Source: SZUA-252 sp035716005
Lineage (GTDB): Bacteria; Eisenbacteria; RBG-16-71-46; SZUA-252
NCBI GenBank assembly: GCA_035716005.1
Contig: DASTKG010000052.1
Location: forward strand, 27,628 to 91,627
Reading direction: 5' to 3'
Length of the DNA stretch: 64,000 nt
Below are positions 45,414 through 55,500 of this stretch, one piece after another (the stretch's first letter is position 1; each line of letters begins with the position of its first letter). The notes under the pieces are model-generated. The model worked only from the letters and a program-made list of their open reading frames with translations, was not told where the DNA came from and made no database searches. The translations under genes and the position numbers were made by a program.

Positions 45414-46493
45414 GTGTCACGCACCGCACGACAGCCGGCCGCGCACCGGCGGGCGGGCGTCGATCCCGCCGAGAGCACGGTCACGCCGAGCCCGCTCGTC
45501 CACATCCTGCGCCGGGGGCGCCTGGAGAGCCTGCACCGCGGCCACGTCGCCGTGGTGGACCTCTCCGGGCGCCTCGTCGCTTGGGCTGGCGAGCCTTCGC
45601 TCCTCGTCTACCCCCGCTCCTCCTTCAAGCCGTATCAGGCGCTTCCCGTCGTCGAGTCGGGAGCGCTGGCCCGCTCGGGCCTCGGGTCCGACGCGCTCGC
45701 GCTCATGGCGGGTTCGCATGGAGGCACCGACCGGCACGCCGACCTCGCCGCCGAGATCCTCTCCCGCGCCGAGGCGGCGGTTTCCGATCTCGCCTGCGGA
45801 ACGCATCCCCCCTTCGACAAGGCGACCGCCGAGGCGCTGAGGAAGCGCGGCGAAGCGCCCAGCCCCCTGCGGCACAACTGCAGCGGAAAGCATGCGGGGA
45901 TGCTCCTTTTGGCCCGCTTCCTCGGCGCGCCGCTCTTGGGGTACACCGATGAGGAGCATCCCGTGCAGAAGCGGATCCTGGCCGGGTTCGAGGAGGTCGT
46001 GGGGGAGGGGCTCCCCGACGACCATGCCGCGATCGACGGCTGCAGCGCGCCCAATCCACGAATGCCGCTCGCGACCCTCGCCTTCGCCTTCGCGCTCCTC
46101 GGAAGGGGAGTCGACGCCTCGGGCGCGCCGAGACCTGGATTGGCCGCGATCCGCGACGCGATGAGGGAGCACCCCGAGCTCGTGGCGGGCGAGGGGCTGC
46201 TGGACACGGCCCTCATGCGGACGCTGCCCGGGATCGTCACCAAAATCGGCGCCGAGGCCGTCCACGCGATCGCGCTCCCCGACCAAGGGTGGGGCGTGGC
46301 TCTCAAGGTGGAGGACGGCTCCGACCGCGCGCTGGGTCCCGCGACCGCCGCGGTGCTCGGGGCGCTCGGTCTTCTCGGACCTTCCGGGGCGCAGGCGCTC
46401 GGAACGTTCGCGGGGCGCGTTCTCAAGAACCAGGCCGGCCTCGAGGTCGGCGAGATCCGGGGCGTCGCGCGCCTCGTTCGGGAGCCTTCATGA
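45414..46493 (+). CDS. Asparaginase II family (Rhizobium-type)
   Basis: 359 residues from a GTG at 45414; the first 25 are variable and a later start is possible. The family is thermolabile L-asparaginase of the Rhizobium etli type, unrelated to E. coli AnsA/B. Motifs: RSSFKPYQALP near 68 with the key Ser/Lys, GSHGGTDRHAD near 100, LRHNCSGKHAGML near 152 and IDGCSAPNPRMPL near 208. Releases ammonia from asparagine in the cytoplasm. Overlaps ppdK by ATGA. Confidence 0.92.
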   Translation: MSRTARQPAAHRRAGVDPAESTVTPSPLVHILRRGRLESLHRGHVAVVDLSGRLVAWAGEPSLLVYPRSSFKPYQALPVVESGALARSGLGSDALALMAGSHGGTDRHADLAAEILSRAEAAVSDLACGTHPPFDKATAEALRKRGEAPSPLRHNCSGKHAGMLLLARFLGAPLLGYTDEEHPVQKRILAGFEEVVGEGLPDDHAAIDGCSAPNPRMPLATLAFAFALLGRGVDASGAPRPGLAAIRDAMREHPELVAGEGLLDTALMRTLPGIVTKIGAEAVHAIALPDQGWGVALKVEDGSDRALGPATAAVLGALGLLGPSGAQALGTFAGRVLKNQAGLEVGEIRGVARLVREPS

Positions 46494-49336
46494 GCACGAC
46501 CATCGAGACGCCGCCCCGCGTGAAGTGGGTCTATTTCTACGGAGACGGGCAGGCGGAGGGGAACGCGCGCATGCGCGACACCCTGGGGGGAAAGGGCGCG
46601 GGCCTCGCGGAGATGACCAACGCGGGCATCCCGGTTCCTCCCGGCTACACGATCACCACCGAGGCCTGCCGCAAGTTCTACGAAGCGGGCGGGACGCTGC
46701 TCGACTCGATCGTCGCCGAGGAGGACGACGCGCTGCGGCGCCTCGAGAAGATGCTCGGCCGGCGGCTCGGGGACAGGACGAACCCGCTCCTCGTCTCGGT
46801 CCGCTCGGGCTCGCCCCTCTCCATGCCGGGCATGATGGACACCGTGCTGAACCTCGGCCTGAACGACGACACCGTGGAAGGGCTGGCGAGCCGGAGCGGA
46901 AATCCCCGCTTCGCCTACGATTCCTACCGCCGCTTCATCCAGATGTACGGCGACGTGGTGCTGGGAATCCCGCGCTCGCACCTCGAGGCGGAGCTGACGC
47001 ATGCGAAGCAGCGCGCGAAGGTGAAGCTCGACGTGGAGCTCGACGCCGACGACCTGCGCGACCTGGTGGCGCGCCTCCTCGCCAAGGTCCGCCGCGAGAT
47101 CGGGCGCGATTTCCCGCAGAACGCGCGCGAGCAGCTGGCGGGCGCCCGCGACGCCGTCTTCCGCTCGTGGCACAACGACCGCGCGGTCCACTATCGCCGC
47201 CTCCACGGCGTTCCCGACCACCTCGGCACGGCGGTGAACGTGCAGGCGATGGTCTTCGGGAACCTCGGCGACGACTCCGCCACCGGCGTCGGCTTCACGC
47301 GCGACCCCGGGACCGGCGAGCCGCGATTCTACGGGGAGTTCCTCCGAAACGCGCAGGGCGAGGACGTCGTCGCGGGAATCCGCACGCCGCGCCCCATCGA
47401 GGAGCTCGAGAAGGACATGCCCGCGGCGTACGCGCAGCTGCGCGAGATCACCGCGCGCCTCGAGCGCCACTATCGCGACGTCCAGGACTTCGAGTTCACG
47501 ATCGAGGAGGGGCGCCTCTTCATGCTGCAGACGCGGCGCGGCGCCCGAACCGGGATCGCGGCCGTCCGCATCGCCGTCGACATGGTGGAGGAAGGGCTGA
47601 TCACGAAGCGCGAGGCGATCGAGCGCGTGGAGCCCGACCATCTCGACCAGGTCCTCCATCCGGTCCTCGACCCGAGGGAGCGCCGGAAGCACGAGGTCCT
47701 CGCGAAGGGGCTCCCGGCCTCGCCGGGCGCCGCCGCGGGACGGCTCGTCTTCACGTCCGAGGAAGCCGTCGTGCGCGGCGCGAAGGAGCGCGTCATTCTC
47801 GTGCGCGCGGAGACGTCGCCCGACGACATCGCGGGCATGCACGCGGCGCGGGGCATCCTGACGGCCACCGGCGGCATGACCTCCCACGCGGCCGTCGTGG
47901 CGCGCGGCATGGGGAAGTGCTGCGTGGCCGGCTGCTCGGCGCTAGTCATCGACGAGCACGGGCGGAAGCTCAAGGTGGCGAACCGCACGCTGACCGAGGG
48001 CGATTTCATCTCCCTCGACGGCTCGACGGGCGAAGTCCTCCTGGGCGACGTTCCGACCTCCGATTCGGAAGTGGTGCGCGTCCTGACCAAGAAGCTGGCT
48101 CCCGAGAAGGCGCCGCTCTATCAGAGCTTCGAGCGGCTGATGGGCTGGTGCGACGAGGTGCGGCGGCTCAAGGTTCGCGCGAACGCCGACGTGCCGCGCG
48201 ACGCCCAGATCGCCCGCGCGCTCGGAGCCGAAGGGATCGGGCTCTGCCGCACGGAACATATGTTCTTCGCCACCGAGCGGATTCCCCACGTCGTGACGAT
48301 GATCCTGAACGCGCAGCACGCGCGCGAGGCGGAGCTGAGGATCGCGGCCGCCGAGATCGAGCTGGGCGCGGCCTCCCGATCCGAGATGCCGCGCCTCCGC
48401 GAGGCGCTTCGGGCCGCCCGCACGGAGGGGAAGGCGCCGATCGACGCGTTCCGGGGCGCCCTGGCGAAGCTCCTCCCGCTCCAGCGGGCCGACTTCAAGG
48501 GGCTCTTCCTCGCCATGGACGGGCGGCCGGTCACCATCCGGACGCTCGATCCGCCGCTCCACGAGTTCCTGCCGAAACGGGACGACCTGATCCGGGAGCT
48601 GGCCGGCCTCCGCGGCAAGGCGAAGGCGGGCGTCACGAGGAAGCGCCTGGAGCGCACCCTCGCGCGCGTGGAGGAGCTCCACGAGTTCAATCCGATGCTC
48701 GGTTTCCGCGGCTGCCGCCTGGGGCTTCTCCACCCGGAGATCACCCGCATGCAGGCGCGGGCCATCTTCGAGGCGGCCGTGCAGGTGAAGAAGGCCGGGA
48801 AGGAAGTCCACCCCGAGATCATGGTTCCCCTCGTGGGGGACGCCGAGGAGCTGCGGCGGCAGCGCGCCGAGATCGAAGCGGTGGCCGCGGAGGTCATGAA
48901 GCGCGCCGGCGTGACGATCCCCTACACCGTCGGAACGATGATCGAGGTCCCGAGGGCCGCCATCCTCGCCGACGAGATCGCCGCGTACGCCGACTTCTTC
49001 TCGTACGGGACGAACGACCTCACGCAGATGACCTTCGCCTATTCGCGCGACGATTCCGGCCGATTCCTTCCGGAGTACGTGAGGGGCGGCATCCTCGCGA
49101 GCGATCCCTTCGTGTCGCTCGACACGAAGGGCGTCGGAGTGCTCATCCAGCGCTCCGCGTTCGCGGGGCGCCGCGCGAAGCCGGGCCTGAAGCTCGGGAT
49201 CTGCGGCGAGCACGGCGGCGACGCCGCCTCGATCCACTTCTTCGAGCAGACGGGCCTCGACTACGTCTCGTGCAGCCCCTTCCGCGTGCCGATCGCCCGA
49301 CTGGCGGCGGCGCGGGCCGCCCTGCGGCGGGCGTGA
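46490..49336 (+). CDS. ppdK: Pyruvate phosphate dikinase
   Basis: Interconverts pyruvate, ATP and phosphate with PEP, AMP and pyrophosphate. 948 residues, slightly longer than usual. N-terminal ATP-grasp domain (GGKGAGLAEM near 34, VRSGSPLSMPGMMDT near 102). Swivelling phosphohistidine domain with TGGMTSHAAVVARGMG and the His near 466. C-terminal PEP/pyruvate TIM barrel with GTNDLTQMTF near 845 and GICGEHGGD near 903. Overlaps its neighbours on both sides (ATGA and GTGA). Confidence 0.97.
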   Translation: MSTTIETPPRVKWVYFYGDGQAEGNARMRDTLGGKGAGLAEMTNAGIPVPPGYTITTEACRKFYEAGGTLLDSIVAEEDDALRRLEKMLGRRLGDRTNPLLVSVRSGSPLSMPGMMDTVLNLGLNDDTVEGLASRSGNPRFAYDSYRRFIQMYGDVVLGIPRSHLEAELTHAKQRAKVKLDVELDADDLRDLVARLLAKVRREIGRDFPQNAREQLAGARDAVFRSWHNDRAVHYRRLHGVPDHLGTAVNVQAMVFGNLGDDSATGVGFTRDPGTGEPRFYGEFLRNAQGEDVVAGIRTPRPIEELEKDMPAAYAQLREITARLERHYRDVQDFEFTIEEGRLFMLQTRRGARTGIAAVRIAVDMVEEGLITKREAIERVEPDHLDQVLHPVLDPRERRKHEVLAKGLPASPGAAAGRLVFTSEEAVVRGAKERVILVRAETSPDDIAGMHAARGILTATGGMTSHAAVVARGMGKCCVAGCSALVIDEHGRKLKVANRTLTEGDFISLDGSTGEVLLGDVPTSDSEVVRVLTKKLAPEKAPLYQSFERLMGWCDEVRRLKVRANADVPRDAQIARALGAEGIGLCRTEHMFFATERIPHVVTMILNAQHAREAELRIAAAEIELGAASRSEMPRLREALRAARTEGKAPIDAFRGALAKLLPLQRADFKGLFLAMDGRPVTIRTLDPPLHEFLPKRDDLIRELAGLRGKAKAGVTRKRLERTLARVEELHEFNPMLGFRGCRLGLLHPEITRMQARAIFEAAVQVKKAGKEVHPEIMVPLVGDAEELRRQRAEIEAVAAEVMKRAGVTIPYTVGTMIEVPRAAILADEIAAYADFFSYGTNDLTQMTFAYSRDDSGRFLPEYVRGGILASDPFVSLDTKGVGVLIQRSAFAGRRAKPGLKLGICGEHGGDAASIHFFEQTGLDYVSCSPFRVPIARLAAARAALRRA

Positions 49337-50055
49337 CCCCGTGCCGCGTGGCGGCGGTCATCCCGGCCCTGAACGAGGCTGACTCGATCGGACTCGTCCT
49401 GGCCGACCTGCCACGCCCCCTGATCGAACGGGTCGTGGTCTGCGACAACGGGTCGACCGACGGGACCTCCTCCGTGGCTCGAGCCGCGGGGGCCCTCGTC
49501 GTGGAGGAGCCGAGCCGGGGCTACGGCGCGGCCTGCCTGAAGGCGCTGGCCGCCCTCGAGGCCGATCCGCCCGACGTCGTCCTCTTTCTCGACGCCGATC
49601 GGAGCGACGACGCCGGGGAGGCGCCCGCCCTGCTCGCGCCCATCCTCGACGGGTCGGCCGACCTCGTCATCGGTTCGCGCGCGCTCGGCCGCGCCGAGCC
49701 GGGCTCCCTGACGCCCGCGCAGCGCTTCGGGAACCGGCTCGCCGCTACGCTCCTCCGCGTTCTCTACGGAGTGCCGACGACCGATCTGGGCCCCTTCCGA
49801 GCCATCCGCTGGGAGGCCCTCCGTTCCCTCGGGATGGAGGACCGCGATTTCGGCTGGACGGTGGAGATGCAGGTGAAGGCCGCGCGGGCCGGTCTCCGCA
49901 CGCGCGAGGTGGCGGTGCGCTACCGCCGTCGCGCCGGCTCCTCTCCCTCGAAGATTTCCGGCACCCTGCGCGGGACGATCCTCGCCGGCTCGAAGATCCT
50001 CGGGACGATCGCCGCCGACTACCTGCGCCACGGGCCGCCGCGGCGCCAACCTTGA
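49333..50055 (+). CDS. Family 2 glycosyltransferase (dolichyl-phosphate mannosyltransferase-like)
   Basis: 240 residues, GT-A fold. IPALNEADSI near the N-terminus, VVVCDNGSTDGT at about 36-47, and the metal-binding DAD in LFLDADRSDD near 83. No membrane helices at the C-terminus, so it is the short DPM1-like form that loads a sugar onto a polyprenyl phosphate or diglyceride on the cytoplasmic face. GTG start overlaps the ppdK stop. Donor and acceptor cannot be told. Confidence 0.88.
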   Translation: MTPCRVAAVIPALNEADSIGLVLADLPRPLIERVVVCDNGSTDGTSSVARAAGALVVEEPSRGYGAACLKALAALEADPPDVVLFLDADRSDDAGEAPALLAPILDGSADLVIGSRALGRAEPGSLTPAQRFGNRLAATLLRVLYGVPTTDLGPFRAIRWEALRSLGMEDRDFGWTVEMQVKAARAGLRTREVAVRYRRRAGSSPSKISGTLRGTILAGSKILGTIAADYLRHGPPRRQP

Positions 50056-50081
50056 CCTCGGCTCGCCGCGTGCGATAGGCT
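50052..50081 (+). promoter_or_regulatory. Promoter of the cytochrome gene, very close to its start
   Basis: TTGACC (50052-50057), 18-base spacer, TAGGCT (50076-50081). The proposed TTG start at 50091 is only nine bases past the -10, so the transcript could be leaderless. Confidence 0.45.
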
Positions 50082-50090
50082 TCCAAGACC

Positions 50091-51269
50091 TTGCGACTCG
50101 ACCGATTGGCACTCCCGATTCTCGCGGCCGTCTGCACCCTCTGGGGGGAGGGGGCTCTCGCCTACACGCCGCCCCCGGCGTTCCGCCAGAACGTCAACCT
50201 GCAGCCCTCCAGCACCTGCAAGAAGTGCCACATCGACATCACGGAGCAATGGTCGCGCTCCGCGCATTCGAAGGCCGACCGGAGCCAGAACCTCCTCTTC
50301 GGGCGGATGTACTTCTACTCGCTGAAGCAGACGCGGGGCGCGACGATGGTCGCCTGCGGTCCCTGCCACGAGACGGCTTCGTTCGTGAACCAGGATTTCG
50401 AGAACCTGCGCGAAGTCTCCGGCGAGGGCGTCACCTGCGTCTTCTGCCACGCCATCGACGGGCCCGCCGAGGGCGGCAAGCCACCCGTCTCCCTCGACCT
50501 CGGCGCCTACTCGGGATCGATCCGGAACGCCCTCCCGAATTCGACGCACAAGTCGAAGTACTCGGCCTTCCTCACAAAGTCCGATTTCTGCGGCGCCTGC
50601 CACGAATACTCGAACCAGTACGGCGTGGCGATCAGCGACACGTACGGCGAATGGAAGCGGTCGAAGTATCCGAAGCTCGGCGTCACCTGCCAGAGCTGCC
50701 ACATGCCCGGGAGCGCGGGGCGGAATTCCTCCGAGGGTCCGGTGCGCCCGCGCGTGGCGAATCACGCGTTCGATCACGACGCCCTGGAGGCGGCGCGGCC
50801 GAACGCGGTTCTCCTGAAGCTGCGCGGCGAGAGGCGCGGCGACTCGCTCCGCGTGACGGCGACCGTCACGAACGCGGGCTGGGGCCACTCCCTCCCGACC
50901 GGGAACGATCAGAAGATCGCGCTCCTTCGCGTGCGCGTGAAGGGCTCCGCGGGCGAGATCCTCTGGGAGAACGATCCGTTCGCCGAGTGGGGCGTCGCGG
51001 TCTTCGGCCTTCTCCTGGCCGACGAATTCGGCAACGCGCCGGCCGACACCTGGGCGGCCCGGACGATCGTGGCCAATCGGCGCATCAAGGCCGGCGAGAG
51101 CGCGCAGGTCCGCTTCGACGCGCCCGTCCCCGGGGCGAAGGGTCCCTTCACGATCGAGGTCCAATTCCTGCAGCGGCGGGCCAGGCCCGACGCGGTGCAG
51201 CTCTACGGGCTTCCCGACACCTACGACGCCGAGCGGGTTCTGGCCGAGTCGACTCTCTCCGTTCCCTAG
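50091..51269 (+). CDS. Secreted penta-haem c-type cytochrome
   Basis: 392 residues with a signal peptide (RLDRLALPILAAVCTLW, cleavage near GALA). Five CXXCH haem sites lie in the first 205 residues: CKKCH, CGPCH, CVFCH, CGACH and CQSCH. Additional histidines can serve as distal ligands. The arrangement resembles the cytochrome c554/NrfA-like multihaem group. From about 235 a beta-sandwich domain without haem follows (LRVTATVTNAGWGHSLPTG). A periplasmic electron-transfer role is inferred; no partner oxidoreductase is nearby. No ATG fits the signal peptide; TTG is used. Confidence 0.88.
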   Translation: MRLDRLALPILAAVCTLWGEGALAYTPPPAFRQNVNLQPSSTCKKCHIDITEQWSRSAHSKADRSQNLLFGRMYFYSLKQTRGATMVACGPCHETASFVNQDFENLREVSGEGVTCVFCHAIDGPAEGGKPPVSLDLGAYSGSIRNALPNSTHKSKYSAFLTKSDFCGACHEYSNQYGVAISDTYGEWKRSKYPKLGVTCQSCHMPGSAGRNSSEGPVRPRVANHAFDHDALEAARPNAVLLKLRGERRGDSLRVTATVTNAGWGHSLPTGNDQKIALLRVRVKGSAGEILWENDPFAEWGVAVFGLLLADEFGNAPADTWAARTIVANRRIKAGESAQVRFDAPVPGAKGPFTIEVQFLQRRARPDAVQLYGLPDTYDAERVLAESTLSVP

Positions 51270-51287
51270 CGACCGGAGGCCACAGGG

Positions 51288-52247
51288 GTGTTCGCCGAAG
51301 ATCTCCTTCGCGAAGTCCGCCGGGCCGGCTACACGCCGCGCGCTTTCCTCGCCTACATCCGCTCCGTCTTCGCGCGCGTGACGCGCCGCCTGCCGCTCCA
51401 CGCCGAGCTCGTCCGCTCCGTCGCGGCGACGTCGATGCTCCTCTTCGCCGTGCAGTTCGCGGGCGCGCTGACGCTCTCGGCCTCGATGAGCCGGCAGATC
51501 GGAGTGGCCTATCTCGTCAGCTCGAGCGCGGTGCTCCTTCTGGCCACCTTCTGGCTCCTGGCGCACGTCGGCATCATGCAGGGAGGCGCGCCGAGAGGCG
51601 AGCCGCGCGAGAAGGGCGCGGACGATTCGGGGCCCGCGCTGAAGCGGCTCCCGCTCCCGGTGACCCTGACGCTCCTTCGCATCGTCTCGATCCCGGCCAT
51701 CGTCCTCCTCGTGGAGTCGCGCGCCTGGAGCGCCGCGACCTGGCTCTTCGCCGCGAGCGCGCTGACGGACGTGCTCGACGGCGTCCTGGCGCGGGCCATG
51801 AAGCAGGAGAGCCGCGTGGGGAAGGTGATCGATCCCCTCGCCGACATCGCCTTCAACGCGACGGTCTTCGTCGCCCTGGCCCGGGTCGGCCTCCTGCCGT
51901 GGTGGGTGGCCGCGCTCGTCCTCACCCGCTACGGCATGCTCGTCTTCGGGACGATCTATCTCTACGTGTTCCACGGCCCCGTCCGGATCGAGCCGACCAA
52001 CTTCGGCAAGCTGAGCGGCGTCGTGACGACGACCATGGTGGGGCTTCTCCTCCTCTTCGCGTCGTGGGGCGCCGACTTCCAGCAGCGATTCCACGAAGTC
52101 TTCGTGGTCGGGCTCGCCGCGCTCTCGCTCGCCACGATTCTCCAGGTCGTCTTCATCGGACTCGCCAACAAGAAGGCGGCCGCGTCCGAGCCCGACGTCT
52201 CGCGATCGAAGAAGGTCGTCGGGGACGTCCGCTGGCCGCGCCGGTAG
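51288..52247 (+). CDS. CDP-alcohol phosphatidyltransferase
   Basis: 319 residues, GTG start with GGAGG 11 bases upstream. Integral membrane enzyme joining a CDP-activated lipid and an alcohol. The full signature DVLDGVLARAMKQESRVGK, followed by VIDPLAD, starts near residue 163 and keeps all four Asp of the metal site. The first 120 residues are an unusual N-terminal extension with two membrane helices not seen in plain PgsA. The product may be phosphatidylglycerol phosphate or an inositol-type lipid; not decidable here. Confidence 0.92.
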   Translation: MFAEDLLREVRRAGYTPRAFLAYIRSVFARVTRRLPLHAELVRSVAATSMLLFAVQFAGALTLSASMSRQIGVAYLVSSSAVLLLATFWLLAHVGIMQGGAPRGEPREKGADDSGPALKRLPLPVTLTLLRIVSIPAIVLLVESRAWSAATWLFAASALTDVLDGVLARAMKQESRVGKVIDPLADIAFNATVFVALARVGLLPWWVAALVLTRYGMLVFGTIYLYVFHGPVRIEPTNFGKLSGVVTTTMVGLLLLFASWGADFQQRFHEVFVVGLAALSLATILQVVFIGLANKKAAASEPDVSRSKKVVGDVRWPRR

Positions 52248-52421
52248 TCGGGGCCCCCCGCGCCCCAGGCGGCTCGCGCGCCTCGCCCGGTCGGGGATTG
52301 CGAAACGCGGCGCCCCGGCCGCGCCCCCGCGCTCCGTCTCGCCCCCGCCTCGTCCCGAATCCCTAGTCCAAGCCGCACAATCGGTTAGGGCATCGACGCC
52401 TGGTGGTTGCCTCCAGCCAGG

Positions 52422-52437
52422 TGGCATGGCTCTTGCC
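52422..52437 (+). promoter_or_regulatory. Sigma-54-like promoter of the giant-protein operon
   Basis: TGGCATGGCTCTTGCC: GG (52423-52424) and GC (52435-52436) are exactly ten bases apart, within a good match to TGGCAC-N5-TTGC. Expected start about 52448, 70 bases before the ATG. CTCCAG (52411) and CTGGAG (52441) flank it. The 52248-52421 stretch has no gene. Confidence 0.5.
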
Positions 52438-52516
52438 CCCCTGGAGCCTCGTGCGCGACGACATAACTCCGTGCAACACAACGGTCCCACACCTGCCGAT
52501 AGCACGATCCGAGGCC

Positions 52517-55500
52517 ATGACCACCCATCGACACAGGACTTGGAAGGGGCTTGCCACGCTCGTGGCGGGGTTCGCGCTGCTCGCCGCGCCGTCCGCTCGC
52601 GCCGCAGGGCCCGGTTCCGGCACGGCCGATCTCTCGCCGACCGGCAATTTCGTGGCCGGTTCCTCGGGATCGTGGGTGATCACCTACCGCGCCGAGGAGG
52701 GTTTCCCGCATTCGACCGGCGGCGTGCTCGACGTCGAGGTACCGGCGGGGTGGTCGATTCCGACCCTCGCCGCGGGGCAGCCCGGCGAAGTCACCGTGTC
52801 GGGTCCCTTCGTGTCGGGCGTCTCGATCGTCGCCCCGCGCACCATTCGAGTCCTCGTCGGCGACGCGCCGGCGCAGAAGTTCAACATCGGCGACAGCATT
52901 CAGGTGGTCTACGGCGGCGGCGGCGCGGCCGGCGCCGTCGTCTCGACCGTCGCGCCCGCCACGTCGACCTTCCGGGTTCTCTCCGACCCCAACGCGGGCG
53001 ACGGCATCACGACGGCCGAACTGACCGGCGGAGGCTCGTTCGCGCTCGGCGTCGTCCCCGACGCGCTCGAGTCGGTTCGGATCGAGGACGCCGCGGGAGT
53101 TCCGGTCGGCGCGCTCTCGCTCACCGCCGACGACGACACGACGCATCTCTACCTCCGCGGCTACGACACGTACGGGAACCCGCTCGGCCTCGTGAGCGGG
53201 GCCTGGAGCGTCTCGGGCGGCATCGGGGCGGTCTCGGCCGCGAACGCGACCGACGTCGTCCTGGCCCTGACCACCGCGGGGAGCGGCAGCGTCGCCGCCG
53301 ACGTCGGCGGGACGAACGACGCCACGGGATCGATCACCGTGACGCACGGCGCGTACGCGGCGCTTCGCCTGAGCGCACCCGCCGCGGTCACGGCGGGGAA
53401 CAGTGCGGCCGTGACCGTCGAGGCGGTGGACGCCGACGGGAACGTCGTCACCTCGGGCCCCGTCGCGTCGGAGACGGTGCGATTCGTGGGCTACGCGGCC
53501 AACGCGGGCGGCACGCTTTCGGATCCGAATTTCGTCTCCGACACGGCGGCGCTGGCCGGCGGTTCGTACGCGGGCGGAGTGATCCCTCGCCGCGCCGGCA
53601 ACCACTGGATCGCCGCGCGCGACGACGCGAACGCGGTGGAGTCGGCTCGGACCGACCTCGCCGTGACCGCCGCCGCGCCCGACCATCTCGTGCTCACGCC
53701 GAACGCGCTCGCGCTCGTGGCCGGCATGGCCGGGACGCTCCTCGTGGAATCGCGCGACGCGTTCGAGAATCCGTCGCCCGTCGCGTCCGACGAGGTGCTC
53801 GCGCTCTGGAGCAACCGACCCGCGGGGTCGTTCCAGGACCTCGGCGGCGCCGCGATCTACGAGATCGCGATTCCGAACGGCTCGTCCTCCGCATCGTTCC
53901 GGTTCCGCGACACGCAGTCGGTCACGAGCGGCGGGCGGGTTCGCGCCCTCGACGCCGGCCTCTCGCCCCCCTATCTGGGCTACGCGGAAGCCTCGATCAC
54001 GACCTCTCCCGCGAGCCCGGCCGGGAGCGTGGCGCTCTCCGCGACGCCCTCGACGCTCGAGGCCGACGGCGCGTCGATCGCGTCGATCGTCTCGGGCGTC
54101 GTGACCGATTCCTTCGGCAATCCGGTCGGCGCCGGCGTTCCCTTCACGGTCGTCGGCTCGCTTCTCCTGCCCCAGGGCGACACGGACCTCGGAACGCCGG
54201 GCGTTCAGTGGACGACCGACGCCTCGAGCGTCCTCTCGGGCAGCGCGACCGCCGGAACCGTCCGCGGCGCGGGGAGCGTCTCGATGGCGTCCATCGCGGG
54301 GAGCGCCGCCGGCGGCACGCCGGTTCCGCTCCTGGCGGGGGCTCCGTCGGGGACGATCGCCCTCGCCGCCGTGCCGGCCTCGCTCGTCGCCGACGGCTCG
54401 AGCAGCGCCGCGGTCGCGGCGGCCGGCCTCGCCGACGCGTACGGCAATCGGGTCGAGGACGGGGAGTTGGTCACGGTCGCGACCGATCTCGGCTCGATCG
54501 TGACGGCCGACGCCGACGCGGGGACCCCGGGCCTCCAGGTCGCCGCCTCGGGCGGCGCCATCGCTTTCACGCTCCAATCGGGATCCCTGCTCGGCACCGC
54601 CACGGTGAGCGCCGCGTCGGTGCGGGGAAGCGCGGCCGGCGCGACCACGGTGCTCTTCGGCGCGGGCACGGTCGACGCGGGGCAGTCGCTCGTGGCCGGC
54701 ACGTCGCCGGCGACGGTCGGCGCCGCGGGGAGCACGGTCACCGTCACGCTTCGCGACGCGCAGGGCCACGCGCTTCCGGCGATTCCCGCCGATTCGATCT
54801 CCCTCGCCGTCTCGGGCGTTCCCGCGACCGTGACCGCGCTCGGCGCCGCCACCGACGCCGCGGGAGCACTCTCGTTCACGGTCACGACCACGCTCGCCGC
54901 GACCGCGACGGTGACCGCGATCGCGAAGGGAGTCCTCCTCTCCGCGAGCCCCACGATCGACTTCGTCGCGGGGCCGGTCGACCACTACCCCGCGGCCGGC
55001 CCGGCGCCACCGCTTCGCGCGGGACGCCCCGACACGCTCCGCGTCACGGCTCGAGATCTCTACGAGAATCCGGCGCCGAGCGCCGGCGGCTCCCGCATGA
55101 GCGTCCGCGTCCTCGGCGGCCTCGCCGTCGCGCCCGACACGGTTCAATTCGCGGGCTCCGCGACGGAGGTCCCCTTCACGCCGACCGCCGTCACGCAGCT
55201 GACGCTCCTCCTGCGCGAGGTGACGCCGCCGCTTCGAACCGTCACGTACGGCCCCGTCGCGGTCTCGCCCGCGGGTCCCTACGCCATCGATTCGCTCGCC
55301 CTCGCGACCGCCACGCTCGCGGCCGGCGACTCGACGGCGGTCGATCTCTGGATCGACGACCTCTACGGGAATCGCCAGCCGGGCGCGACGGTCTCGGCCT
55401 CCCTGCTCGCGGGCAGCGGCAGCGCGACGCCGGCGAGCGCGATCACCGACGCCGCGGGCCACGCCCGCTTCTCCGTTCGCGCCGGGGGGACGCCGGGGAC

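Noticed and set aside
52259..52380. GC-rich inverted segments after the phosphatidyltransferase gene as a terminator
   Set aside because: Several weak pairings are possible but none gives a clear stem with a T-run.
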